Of a DNA stretch of 64,000 bases, positions 33,235 to 42,059 are shown in pieces. This stretch comes from Colwellia polaris. GTDB taxonomy: Bacteria; Pseudomonadota; Gammaproteobacteria; Enterobacterales; Alteromonadaceae. The stretch is from positions 62,001-126,000 of the forward strand of contig NZ_NBOE01000014.1 of NCBI RefSeq assembly GCF_002104515.1, given 5' to 3'. Position numbers and translations under genes: made by a program. The notes under the pieces are model-generated. The model was not told the DNA's origin. It was given only the letters and a program-made list of their open reading frames with translations, and did not search any database. Every line of letters starts with the position of its first letter. Position 1 is the stretch's first letter.

Positions 33235-35463
33235 ATGACAACATTTTTGGCAACCCCTTCTACAGAAATATACGTACAAGTTGCAATACCGGTGCCGATG
33301 CGCCAATTGTTTACTTATAAAGTACCTGCCGAATTGAATAGTAAACCCATCAGCTTAGGCGAACGTATGATTGTACCCTTTGGCTCTCGACAAGTTGTTG
33401 CCATTGTATTGTCGGTAGATGAAAGCACAGAATATTCGCCAGCAAAAATAAAGTCGATATTAAGTAGAGTTACCGACAACTTTAATTTTTCACCAACATT
33501 ACTTAGTTTTATCCAGCGCTGCAGTGATTATTACCACCACCCTATTGGCGATGTTTTCCAACAAGCGCTTCCTGTGCTTTTACGACAAATTAAACAGCCC
33601 GATGTTGAACTGCCACAAATTTGGTTAACAAAAGCAGAATTAACCGAAGAAGAACAAGCCAATACCGCTAAGCGCTCGCCGAAGCAGGCTGAGTTATTAG
33701 CTATGCTCAAGCAACACCAAGGCATGACATGGTCTGAACTATTAACGCTTGGTTTTAATAAAGCACAGCTTAATGCTTTAGAAAAAAAACAACTTATTTA
33801 TAGCAAAACTCGTCCAGTCTCAAAGTTTACCTGGCAGCCAGAAGCACTTCAGCAAGAAAACAGACTGACTTTATCAGCCGAACAAGCCATGATTGTTGCT
33901 ACAGTCAAAGAAATGCAGTCGCAGTTTTCTTGTCATTTAGTCGACGGCATAACCGGCAGTGGTAAAACTGAGGTGTATTTACAAGCCATTGAGCAGGTAT
34001 TAGCTAAAAATCAGCAAGTGTTAGTATTAGTACCTGAAATTGGCTTAACGCCTCAAACACTTAGCCGCTTCGAGCAACGCTTTAATGTGCCAATTAGCCT
34101 ACATCATTCAGGGCTGAACGATAAAGAGCGCTTGCAAACTTGGTTAGAAGCCCAACGTGGCAGCGCCGCAATTGTTATCGGCACACGTTCGGCAATATTC
34201 TCACCTTTACATGATTTAGGCTTAATTATTGTAGATGAAGAACACGATGCTTCATTTAAACAACAAGACAGTTTTCGTTATCATGCACGCGATATTGCCA
34301 TACTCAGGGCTAGACAACTTAATATTCCTATTATTTTAGGTACAGCAACACCGAGTTTCGAGTCATTGCAAAATGCCTTAACTGGCAAATACCATTACCA
34401 CAAACTACGTAAACGTGCGGGCAATGCTTCGACAGCCAAAATTACCTTAATTGATGTAGCACAACAACAAATGGAACATGGCCTTTCTGGTACGTTAAAA
34501 CAAGCAATTAAAAACACCCTTGCCCGCGGCGAGCAAGCCTTAATATTTCTTAATCGTCGTGGTTATGCACCGGCGATTAACTGCCAAGAATGTCATTGGG
34601 TGGCTGATTGTCAGCGTTGTAATAAGCCTTATACACTTCATCAAGGTCAAGGGTTACTTATCTGCCATCATTGCGGTAGCCAAAAACGTATTCCTCCGCA
34701 ATGTCCAAGTTGTGGTAGCGTACGCATTAAGCCTATCGGCCAAGGTACAGAGCAGTTAGAAGAAAAAATTAGTGCGCTGTTTCCTGAATATTCAACCGTG
34801 CGTATAGATCGCGATAGCACTCGTAAAAAAGGCGCTTTAGCCAAGTTATTAACCGAAGTAAGTAATAAAGAGCACCAACTGTTAATTGGCACGCAAATGC
34901 TGGCAAAAGGTCATCACTTTCCTGACGTTACTTTAGTGGCTGTGCTTGATGTTGACGGCGCACTTTTTAGTTATGACTTTCGTGCGGCTGAACATATGGC
35001 GCAATTACTGGTGCAGGTATCAGGACGTGCAGGTCGAGCAAGTAAACCGGGTAAAGTAATGGTACAAAGTAATTTTCCTGATCATCCCTTGTTGCAAGAT
35101 TTAGTGCACAATGGTTATCAACATTTCGCTAAACAAGCGCTTATCGAGCGTCAACAAGCTTTATTGCCTCCCTTTAGTTTTCAAGCTTTATTTAGAGCCG
35201 AAGCGAATTACCCTTCTTATCCAGAGAAATTTTTACGCGCCATGACAGAAATACCTTTCGAAGGTTGTCAGTTTGCGGGCCCGGTGCCTGCAGCAATGGA
35301 GAAAAAAGCCGGCAAATTTCGTTTTCATTTAATTTTGCAGGCTAAATCACGCAAGCACCTGCACCAAGCCGTGTTTAAACTTATTCATCAAAGCGCAACA
35401 AATGAGTGGCAAGCTAAAGTGAGATGGTCAATTGATATCGACCCAGTGGACTTAAGCTGGTAG
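33235..35463 (+). CDS. priA: Primosomal replication protein N' (PriA helicase)
   Basis: This 742-residue helicase restarts stalled replication forks. The N-terminal DNA-binding domain (YVQVAIPVPMRQLFTYKVP) is followed by Walker A GITGSGKTEVYLQA and the DEEH box IIVDEEHDASFKQQD. The cysteine-rich zinc module contains CQECHWVADCQRC and CHHCGSQKRIPPQCPSCGS. The C-terminal helicase motif region has VSGRAGRASKPGKV. Length is close to the E. coli protein. It is divergent from rpmE, as in many gammaproteobacteria. Confidence 0.97.
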   Translation: MTTFLATPSTEIYVQVAIPVPMRQLFTYKVPAELNSKPISLGERMIVPFGSRQVVAIVLSVDESTEYSPAKIKSILSRVTDNFNFSPTLLSFIQRCSDYYHHPIGDVFQQALPVLLRQIKQPDVELPQIWLTKAELTEEEQANTAKRSPKQAELLAMLKQHQGMTWSELLTLGFNKAQLNALEKKQLIYSKTRPVSKFTWQPEALQQENRLTLSAEQAMIVATVKEMQSQFSCHLVDGITGSGKTEVYLQAIEQVLAKNQQVLVLVPEIGLTPQTLSRFEQRFNVPISLHHSGLNDKERLQTWLEAQRGSAAIVIGTRSAIFSPLHDLGLIIVDEEHDASFKQQDSFRYHARDIAILRARQLNIPIILGTATPSFESLQNALTGKYHYHKLRKRAGNASTAKITLIDVAQQQMEHGLSGTLKQAIKNTLARGEQALIFLNRRGYAPAINCQECHWVADCQRCNKPYTLHQGQGLLICHHCGSQKRIPPQCPSCGSVRIKPIGQGTEQLEEKISALFPEYSTVRIDRDSTRKKGALAKLLTEVSNKEHQLLIGTQMLAKGHHFPDVTLVAVLDVDGALFSYDFRAAEHMAQLLVQVSGRAGRASKPGKVMVQSNFPDHPLLQDLVHNGYQHFAKQALIERQQALLPPFSFQALFRAEANYPSYPEKFLRAMTEIPFEGCQFAGPVPAAMEKKAGKFRFHLILQAKSRKHLHQAVFKLIHQSATNEWQAKVRWSIDIDPVDLSW

Positions 35464-35494
35464 TTGAGGGGACCGCACGCGCCCTAAAACCCTA

Positions 35495-36116
35495 TTTAAC
35501 AGGGAGAAAAACAGGAGCACCGCAAGAGGAAAGTACCGCAAAAGCAATATTAAAAACTTATTTTAACTTACTGACAGCTGACAGCTGACAGCTAAAAACT
35601 ATCTTTATCCCTACTCATTCTTTTCTCATTATTTCCTCCTTGTACATAAACAGTTTTAACAGGAAGAAAAACAGGAGAACCGCAAGAGGAAAGTACCGAA
35701 AAAACAATATTAAAAACTTATTTTAACTTACTGATAGCTGACAGCTGACAGCTAAAAACTATCTTTATCCCTACTCATTCTTTTCTCATTGTTTCCTCCT
35801 TGTACATAAACAGTTTTAACAGGAAGAAAAACAGGAGAACCGCAAGAGGAAAGTACCGAAAAAACAATATTAAAAACTTATTTTAACTTACTGATAGCTG
35901 ACAGCTGACAGCTAAAAACTATCTTTATCCCTACTCATTCTTTTCTCATTGTTTCCTCCTTGTACATAAACAGTTTTAACAGGGAGAAAAACAGGAGAAC
36001 CGCAGGAGGAAAGTACCGCAAAACCAATATTAAAAACTTATTTTAACTTACTGACAGCTGACAGCTAAAAACTATCTTTATCCCTACTCATTCTTTTCTC
36101 ATTGTTTCCTCCCTGT
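35495..36116. repeat. Four tandem copies of a 160-bp non-coding unit
   Basis: Units start at 35495, 35655, 35815 and 35975, with exact 160-base spacing (for example CGCAAGAGGA at 35521, 35681, 35841). The last copy is shortened by one internal 7-base repeat and lacks the final bases. Each unit contains a heptad array (CTGACAG)n, TTTCCTC and GAGGAAA halves of a possible stem, and a TCCTCCTTGT / ACAGGAAGA hairpin. There is no ORF. It lies between priA and the ftsN-like gene. A remnant occurs at 36838-36862. Confidence 0.9.
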
Positions 36117-36249
36117 AAAAATAAAAATCTATTTCAAAGAGAAAAATAAGATAGCGTAGAATATGTTTTATGCAATTAATACACTCAATGGGTGATCTTT
36201 CTTTATCAGTTGGTTAGAATTGGCGAAAGTCTTCAGGTATAAATTTTCC

Positions 36250-36801
36250 ATGGCACATCAAGATTACGTTTCCCGCTCAAGAGCGAAAAATAAAAAGCAA
36301 AGTCCCTACAAAAAAAATGAGCAACCAGCTCAAGGTAAGCCAACAAAAGTTAAACTAATTGCAGCCTTTTTGATTATCGCAATACCTAGTTTTGGCTATA
36401 TGTTATGGAGTATTAAAGATAAACAGCCTGAACCTATAGTAGAAACTAAAATAGTTAAACCTAAAAAAACAACCGAGCTACCTGAGTTACCTGAAGAAAA
36501 ATGGACTTATGTAGACGATCTAAAAAGCAAAGAAGTTGAAGTGGGCGAATATAAAGTTACTCAAAAAGGCCCATACAAAATGCAATGTGGGTCTTTTAGA
36601 ACCCGTAAACAAGCCGAATCTTTAAAAGCTAAAATTGCTTTTACGGGTTTAGAAGCACAAGTAAGTAAAGCCACAGGCACTTCATCAGTTTGGTATAAAG
36701 TGTACTTGGGCCCTTACCCGAAAAAACGTGAAGCAGAAAAAGATAAACACAAATTAAAAAATAATTCAGTGCATGGCTGCAAAATATGGGGCTGGGATTA
36801 A
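36250..36801 (+). CDS. ftsN: FtsN-like cell-division protein with SPOR domain
   Basis: This 183-residue bitopic protein starts MAHQDYVSRSRAKNKKQSP, very similar to FtsN of gammaproteobacteria. It has a basic cytoplasmic tail, one transmembrane helix (about residues 33-55, KLIAAFLIIAIPSFGYMLWS) and a C-terminal peptidoglycan-binding SPOR domain (about 100-180, containing YKMQCGSFRTRKQAESLKAK). FtsN triggers septal peptidoglycan synthesis and is recruited late to the divisome. It is shorter than the E. coli protein (319 aa), because the periplasmic linker is reduced. The ATG at 36250 is preferred over TTG at 36220 by homology. It lies downstream of priA. Confidence 0.88.
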   Translation: MAHQDYVSRSRAKNKKQSPYKKNEQPAQGKPTKVKLIAAFLIIAIPSFGYMLWSIKDKQPEPIVETKIVKPKKTTELPELPEEKWTYVDDLKSKEVEVGEYKVTQKGPYKMQCGSFRTRKQAESLKAKIAFTGLEAQVSKATGTSSVWYKVYLGPYPKKREAEKDKHKLKNNSVHGCKIWGWD

Positions 36802-36837
36802 GCAAGCAAGATCACAACCTATAGCAAAAATAATAGT

Positions 36838-36862
36838 AAAACTGATAGCTGACAGCTAAGAA
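36838..36862. repeat. Remnant of the 160-bp repeat unit
   Basis: CTGATAGCTGACAGCTAAGA matches the heptad segment of the units at 35495-36116, which lie beyond the ftsN-like gene. It suggests the gene is flanked by copies of the same repeat. Confidence 0.5.
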
Positions 36863-36918
36863 CTAACAGCTATCCCTGCGTTTATTAATCCCTACTTGTT
36901 ATTAATAAACGCCGTTCC

Positions 36919-36947
36919 CTTGAAAAAGCCTTCCATCTCCCTTATCT
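36919..36947 (+). promoter_or_regulatory. Sigma-32 (heat-shock) type promoter of hslVU
   Basis: CTTGAAA (36919-36925, the -35 consensus) is followed after 13 bases by CCCTTATCT (36939-36947), similar to the CCCCATnT -10 box. It lies 55 bases before the hslV GTG. hslVU is a classical sigma-32 operon. Confidence 0.75.
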
Positions 36948-37001
36948 ATTCTACATTAGACAAGCCGACTATCTCAGTTGGCAATATGTAAGAGGTTAAT
37001 T

Positions 37002-37520
37002 GTGACTACTATTGTTTCTGTCAGACGTAATGGCAAAGTTGCCATTGGTGGTGATGGTCAAGTTTCCCTTGGCAACACTGTAATGAAAGGTAATGCACGT
37101 AAAGTGCGTCGTTTATATAATGGCAAAGTACTTGCTGGTTTTGCTGGCGGCACAGCTGATGCCTTCACACTATTTGAACGCTTTGAAAGCAAGTTAGAAA
37201 TGCATCAAGGCCATTTAACGAAAGCAGCGGTTGAATTAGCCAAAGATTGGCGTAGCGACCGAGCTTTGCGCAAACTAGAAGCATTATTAGCCGTTGCTGA
37301 TGAAACCGCATCACTGATCATTACGGGTAATGGCGATGTTGTGCAACCTGAGCATGATCTTATTGCTATTGGTAGCGGTGGCAACTTTGCTCAGTCTGCA
37401 GCGACTGCACTATTAGAGAACACCGAACTTTCTGCGAAAGAAATTGTTGAAAAATCATTAAAAATTGCCGGTGACATTTGTGTGTTTACCAATCAGCAAC
37501 ACGTAATTGACGAACTATAA
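37002..37520 (+). CDS. hslV: ATP-dependent protease peptidase subunit HslV
   Basis: This 172-residue proteasome-like peptidase has its catalytic Thr directly after the initiator residue ([20 protein letters not shown]). GTG at 37002 is the start: AAGAGG lies 6 bases upstream, and removal of the initiator Met exposes Thr. The frame can be extended to TTG at 36978, which would hide the catalytic Thr and is rejected. It precedes hslU by 23 bases and has a heat-shock promoter upstream. Confidence 0.97.
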   Translation: MTTIVSVRRNGKVAIGGDGQVSLGNTVMKGNARKVRRLYNGKVLAGFAGGTADAFTLFERFESKLEMHQGHLTKAAVELAKDWRSDRALRKLEALLAVADETASLIITGNGDVVQPEHDLIAIGSGGNFAQSAATALLENTELSAKEIVEKSLKIAGDICVFTNQQHVIDEL

Positions 37521-37543
37521 CGGCAAATTTGTAAGGAATTATT

Positions 37544-38872
37544 ATGTCGAATATGACACCACGTGAAATTGTTCACGAACTTGATAGCCACATTGTTGGG
37601 CAAGCCGATGCTAAACGTGCCGTTGCCATTGCACTAAGAAATCGCTGGCGTAGAATGCAACTTAACGAAGAGTTGCGTGCTGAAGTTACCCCTAAAAATA
37701 TTTTGATGATTGGCCCTACAGGTGTTGGTAAAACAGAAATTGCTCGACGCTTAGCCAAGTTAGCCAATGCCCCTTTTATTAAAGTAGAAGCAACTAAATT
37801 CACTGAAGTGGGTTATGTTGGTAAAGAAGTAGAAACCATTATTCGTGATCTTGCAGATATGGCCATTAAAATGACCAAAGAGCAAGAAATGGCACGTGTT
37901 AAGCACTTAGCTGAAGAAGCGGCTGAAGAGCGCATTTTAGATGTTTTATTACCGCAAGCCCGCGATGGTTTTGGTAATGATGAAAAAGCTGAAAACTCTT
38001 CAACACGACAAGTTTTCCGTAAAAAATTACGCGAAGGTCAGCTTGACGATAAAGAAATTGAACTCGATTTAGCTGCACCACAAATGGGCGTTGAGATCAT
38101 GGCTCCTCCAGGCATGGAAGACATGACATCGCAATTACAAAACATGTTTCAAAGCATGTCGAGTGACAAAACTAAAAAGCGTAAATTAAAAATCAAAGAT
38201 GCTTTCAAAGCCTTGCAAGAAGAAGAGGCCGCGAAAATTGTTAATCAAGACGACATTAAAGAAAAAGCGATTTATGCCGTTGAACAAAACGGTATCGTAT
38301 TTATTGATGAAATTGACAAAATTTGTAAACGCGGCGACAGCTCTGGCCCTGACGTTTCAAGAGAAGGTGTGCAACGCGATTTACTACCATTAGTTGAAGG
38401 TTCAACGGTTAGTACTAAACACGGTATGGTAAAAACGGATCATATTCTTTTCATTGCTTCTGGCGCATTTCAAATGTCAAAGCCATCTGACTTGATCCCT
38501 GAATTACAAGGTCGTTTGCCAATTCGCGTTGAGTTACAAGCATTAACCACTAACGACTTTGTTAGAATATTAACCGAGCCTAATGCTTCATTAACCGAGC
38601 AATATATTGCTTTATTAGCCACTGAAGGTGTAAATATTTCATTTAGTGAAGATGGTATTCAAGCAATTGCGAATGCAGCATGGCAAGTAAACGAAAGTAC
38701 TGAAAACATTGGCGCTCGTCGTTTACATACTATGATGGAGCGCTTAATTGAAGAGCTTTCATTTACCGCAAACGATCGCACAGGAGAAACCATTCTCATT
38801 GATGCTGACTTTGTTGCTAATATTTTATCTGATCTAGTTAAAGATGAAGACTTAAGCCGCTTTATTCTCTAA
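37544..38872 (+). CDS. hslU: ATP-dependent protease ATPase subunit HslU
   Basis: This 442-residue AAA+ unfoldase docks on HslV. The Walker A is [15 protein letters not shown], and the Walker B/sensor region is [11 protein letters not shown]. The variable I domain (about 110-245) includes the methionine-rich [18 protein letters not shown] stretch. The C-terminal tail DEDLSRFIL is the conserved peptide that inserts between HslV subunits and activates them. It follows hslV. Downstream, the start of a DUF971 gene repeats the SRFIL codons (see separate entry). Confidence 0.97.
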   Translation: MSNMTPREIVHELDSHIVGQADAKRAVAIALRNRWRRMQLNEELRAEVTPKNILMIGPTGVGKTEIARRLAKLANAPFIKVEATKFTEVGYVGKEVETIIRDLADMAIKMTKEQEMARVKHLAEEAAEERILDVLLPQARDGFGNDEKAENSSTRQVFRKKLREGQLDDKEIELDLAAPQMGVEIMAPPGMEDMTSQLQNMFQSMSSDKTKKRKLKIKDAFKALQEEEAAKIVNQDDIKEKAIYAVEQNGIVFIDEIDKICKRGDSSGPDVSREGVQRDLLPLVEGSTVSTKHGMVKTDHILFIASGAFQMSKPSDLIPELQGRLPIRVELQALTTNDFVRILTEPNASLTEQYIALLATEGVNISFSEDGIQAIANAAWQVNESTENIGARRLHTMMERLIEELSFTANDRTGETILIDADFVANILSDLVKDEDLSRFIL

Positions 38873-38924
38873 TGAACTATTAGCACAGGAGTTATACATG
38901 CGTAATATTAGCCGCTTTATTCTC
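38855..38924 (+). repeat. 15-bp direct repeat joining the end of hslU and the start of the DUF971 gene
   Basis: AGCCGCTTTATTCTC occurs at 38855-38869 and at 38910-38924, in both cases read in frame as S-R-F-I-L. The first copy encodes the HslU C-terminal activation tail. The second encodes residues 5-9 of the next protein. Confidence 0.85.
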
Positions 38925-39284
38925 AATAAAACTGCTTCAGCTTTATCCATTTCTTTTGAAAAGGATAAACAAAGCAGCCCTACAACTATTGAGTTAAGTA
39001 TTGAATATTTACGTGTGTACGCTCCAACTGATGACAAAGGTAAAGCAATAGGTGAAATACCTAAGGTCTATCACAAGAAGCAAGTACAGCTATTAAACAT
39101 TGAATCGGTAGGCAAGCATGGCTACCGATTCATTTTTGATGATGGCCATAGCAATATTTATAACGAAGATTATTTACTCACCTTAGCGACTGAATACCAA
39201 CAACGCTGGCAGCGTTACTTATCGAGTACTAGCACAGTAAGCAATAGCCGTGAGGCAATGATAGAAATTAAAGAAGTTAAGTAA
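38898..39284 (+). CDS. DUF971 domain protein
   Basis: This 128-residue protein is a DUF971 domain, similar to the N-terminal domain of gamma-butyrobetaine hydroxylase. It has IELSIEYLRVYAPTDDKG (the usual LRv.sPsAe block) and GYRFIFDDGHSNIYNEDYLL (the usual Y.i.f.DGH..GIY.w.yL block). Function is not established; some members are linked to Fe-S metabolism. The ATG at 38898 has a strong AGGAG 6 bases upstream. The first residues, MRNISRFIL, repeat the HslU tail sequence. It follows hslU by 25 bases, the common order hslV-hslU-DUF971 in gammaproteobacteria. Confidence 0.9.
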   Translation: MRNISRFILNKTASALSISFEKDKQSSPTTIELSIEYLRVYAPTDDKGKAIGEIPKVYHKKQVQLLNIESVGKHGYRFIFDDGHSNIYNEDYLLTLATEYQQRWQRYLSSTSTVSNSREAMIEIKEVK

Positions 39285-39376
39285 TTTCAGCGATAGACGA
39301 AACGCTATTGTTATATCAATTGGTATTACAGGGTCTAATAATCATTACCTTAAAGAGTTATTGAGTTTAGCTACCG

Positions 39377-41377
39377 CTATTTTCTGGTTAAGTATTTAGC
39401 AAACGCTTCTTCACTAATTGGCTTACTAACAAAAAAACCTTGAACGGCATCACAGCCAATATTACGCAATAACTGCAGCTGTTCTTTTGTCTCAACACCT
39501 TCCGCTAAAACACGCTTACCTAAACCATGAGATAATTCAACCATGGTTTTTACTATGGTTAAGTCTGAGTCGTTAGTGGTGACTTCTTGAATAAAGCTGC
39601 GATCTATCTTTATTTTATCAATAGGCAATCTTCTTAAGTAGGCTAATGAAGAGTAACCGGTACCAAAGTCATCTATCGATACTTTAATTCCCATGCTTTG
39701 CAACTCAACAATAATTTTCATGACTAATTCAATATCCGTTATAACCACATTCTCTGTAACTTCCAATTCGAGATAAATCGGAGGAATATTATATTTTTTA
39801 AGTAGTTTTTGTATAGTTTGGATAAAGTTAGGGCTCTGAAACTCATCTGCGGTAATATTAATCGCTAAAGGAATACGCCTTTTATAAGTTTTATACCAGC
39901 TATCGATAGTCTGACATGTTTTTTCTAATACGTAATTATCTAGTTCACTAAATAAATTTAAAGCTTGAATGTCATCAAAAAACTGACCAGGTGCTAACAA
40001 CCCCTTTTCAGGATGCTGCCAACGCACTAATACTTCAGCAGCCTCTAAACGGTTTCTCTTCAAATTTAACTGCGGCTGAAAGTGTAAAATAAACTCTTCA
40101 TTTGCAATAGCATGACGAATTTCTTTTTCCACCGTTACTAAATGTCGGCCGTGAGCCTGCATACCTGTTTCATATTTAACACTATGCATATTGGTACTTT
40201 CAGCTTGAAAAAGCGCTAGATTAGATTTTTGTAATAGTTCGTCTGCATTGTCTGCATCGCTAGGGTATTCACAATACCCTACACTGCATTGTAGATGTAC
40301 TTCATGTTGATCAATTTGATAAGGATCTGCAATTATTGCATGTAAATGTTCAGCTGCGGTCAATTGTTGTTGCTCACTTGTATAATCAATAACATACACA
40401 AATGAGTCGCCACTCAAACGTCCAACTACTTTGGGTTGCAAAATACTCTCGGTTAATCGGCGAGCCGTTTCACCTAAAATTAAATCTCCAACTTTTAAAC
40501 CATAAGTATCATTCACAAATTTGAAGCGTTTTATGTCGAGTAAATAAATACAAAGTTTTTGTTCACTGTCGCCAGCAATTTTCATTTCGTATGTTAGTTT
40601 TTCAATAACCTGTTCGCGATTTAAAGCACCTGTTAACGCATCATGTTCATCTAAATATTTTACTCGATTAATCGCTTTATCAGCAATATGCCTTTCTGCA
40701 CCTTGCATCCATATAAGTATAATAAAACCTAAAACAGTATGAATACCAAGATCAACATAGATCAACCACTCAGTTAACTCTCTAAACCAACTTTCTGTTA
40801 ATGAAATAATAGAAGCAAATGAAAAAGCTAAAAAACGCACTCCTGCAAACATGCAAAAATACAATAAAATTTTACCTGAAAAATGTTCAATATTAGCGGA
40901 ATAGAAATAACAAGCGGCAATAATAAAACCACAACCAAAAATAAAAGCAGCCATACTTTCGCGTAAATAAAAGCGATTAAAAACACTACTACTATCAAAC
41001 CCATAAGGCAGCACTGCAGTAGCACTTATTACAATAATAACGAGCAAACCTACAGTAATAACGCTAGGAGGAATTGTTTTTTGCTTTGTTGCGCTAAATA
41101 TACCCAACATTAAAAACATAAAGTAGAGATAGTGGCTAACTTGCCGTAATAGCGCTAACGATATATCAATAAAACTACCAACAGCTTGTTGGTTAAAAAT
41201 GCTTTCAAGCGTTAATGAAAAGTGGTGGGCAGATAACGCCACTAAACTTAACATCCAGTACTTTACATACGTGCGACCCAGGCCACGATAGTAAGCAAGA
41301 AGAAGTAAAGCAAGAATACTGAAAATGAGAGTTTCTGTAGAATAAATTAAGCTATGGGTGAATTCCCGAACAGCCAT
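39377..41377 (-). CDS. Membrane GGDEF-EAL protein, likely c-di-GMP phosphodiesterase
   Basis: This 666-residue protein has about seven N-terminal transmembrane helices (residues 10-222), a degenerate GGDEF domain (about 235-395) and an EAL domain (about 410-660). In GGDEF the signature is SGDSF (GRLSGDSFVYVID), so cyclase activity is unlikely. The EAL signature is EVL in AAEVLVRWQHP. The catalytic glutamates and Asp pairs (LEVTENVVI, DDFGTGYSSLAYLRRL, KIDRSFI, AEGVETKEQL) remain. It is therefore probably an active c-di-GMP phosphodiesterase with a membrane sensor. It is convergent with the DUF971 gene and divergent from rraA. Confidence 0.92.
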   Translation of the reverse strand: MAVREFTHSLIYSTETLIFSILALLLLAYYRGLGRTYVKYWMLSLVALSAHHFSLTLESIFNQQAVGSFIDISLALLRQVSHYLYFMFLMLGIFSATKQKTIPPSVITVGLLVIIVISATAVLPYGFDSSSVFNRFYLRESMAAFIFGCGFIIAACYFYSANIEHFSGKILLYFCMFAGVRFLAFSFASIISLTESWFRELTEWLIYVDLGIHTVLGFIILIWMQGAERHIADKAINRVKYLDEHDALTGALNREQVIEKLTYEMKIAGDSEQKLCIYLLDIKRFKFVNDTYGLKVGDLILGETARRLTESILQPKVVGRLSGDSFVYVIDYTSEQQQLTAAEHLHAIIADPYQIDQHEVHLQCSVGYCEYPSDADNADELLQKSNLALFQAESTNMHSVKYETGMQAHGRHLVTVEKEIRHAIANEEFILHFQPQLNLKRNRLEAAEVLVRWQHPEKGLLAPGQFFDDIQALNLFSELDNYVLEKTCQTIDSWYKTYKRRIPLAINITADEFQSPNFIQTIQKLLKKYNIPPIYLELEVTENVVITDIELVMKIIVELQSMGIKVSIDDFGTGYSSLAYLRRLPIDKIKIDRSFIQEVTTNDSDLTIVKTMVELSHGLGKRVLAEGVETKEQLQLLRNIGCDAVQGFFVSKPISEEAFAKYLTRK

Positions 41378-41546
41378 AAAAAAAACTCTTAATAAAAAAT
41401 AGTGTTGGCTATTAAATAATGTTTTTTAATGAATTACAAGTTTGTATAAATTTCATTATTTTAGTCGCTATAACAGCTTAGTAGTTGTGCCTTGGTATTG
41501 AGCAGTTATACTAGTTAACATTAGACATTATGAGGAAATACTTACA

Positions 41547-42032
41547 ATGGAATACAACACTTCAGAGTTATGTGATATTTACACTGATTTAATCGATGTT
41601 CTTGAGCCCGTATTTAGCAATTACGGTGGTAGAAGTTCATTTGGCGGTAAGGTTGTGACAATAAAGTGTTTCGAAGATAATGGCCTAATTGCCGAAGTAG
41701 TTAACACTGACGGTACAGGTAAAGTACTGGTTATTGATGGCGGTGGCTCTACTCGTAGAGCACTTATTGATATTAACATAGCTGAACAAGCTGCAAAGAA
41801 TAACTGGGAAGGCATAGTTTGCTATGGCAGTGTTAGGGATGTTGACGCCTTAGAAGATATTGATATTGGCATTCAAGGCTTACTCTCTATTCCTGTTGGC
41901 GCTAGTGCGAATAATATCGGAGAAAGTGACCTCGCGATAAACTTTGCCGGCGTTACTTTTTTACCTGACGATCACATTTATGCCGACAACACTGGGATTA
42001 TTCTTTCACCTGAGCCCTTAGATTTAGAGTAA
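41547..42032 (+). CDS. rraA: Regulator of RNase E activity RraA
   Basis: This 161-residue protein is a full-length RraA, a trimeric inhibitor of RNase E in gammaproteobacteria. It begins [20 protein letters not shown] and has [17 protein letters not shown], the glycine-rich [15 protein letters not shown] and the conserved [14 protein letters not shown] segments. RraA binds the RNase E C-terminal scaffold and changes degradosome activity. It sits between two GGDEF/EAL genes that read in the opposite direction. No functional link is implied. Confidence 0.96.
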   Translation: MEYNTSELCDIYTDLIDVLEPVFSNYGGRSSFGGKVVTIKCFEDNGLIAEVVNTDGTGKVLVIDGGGSTRRALIDINIAEQAAKNNWEGIVCYGSVRDVDALEDIDIGIQGLLSIPVGASANNIGESDLAINFAGVTFLPDDHIYADNTGIILSPEPLDLE

Positions 42033-42059
42033 TAGTTTCCTTAACCGCCCCTTGGTTAG

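Noticed and set aside
35495-36116. CRISPR array
   Set aside because: The 160-bp units are directly adjacent, nearly identical along their whole length and have no unique spacers. No cas genes are present.
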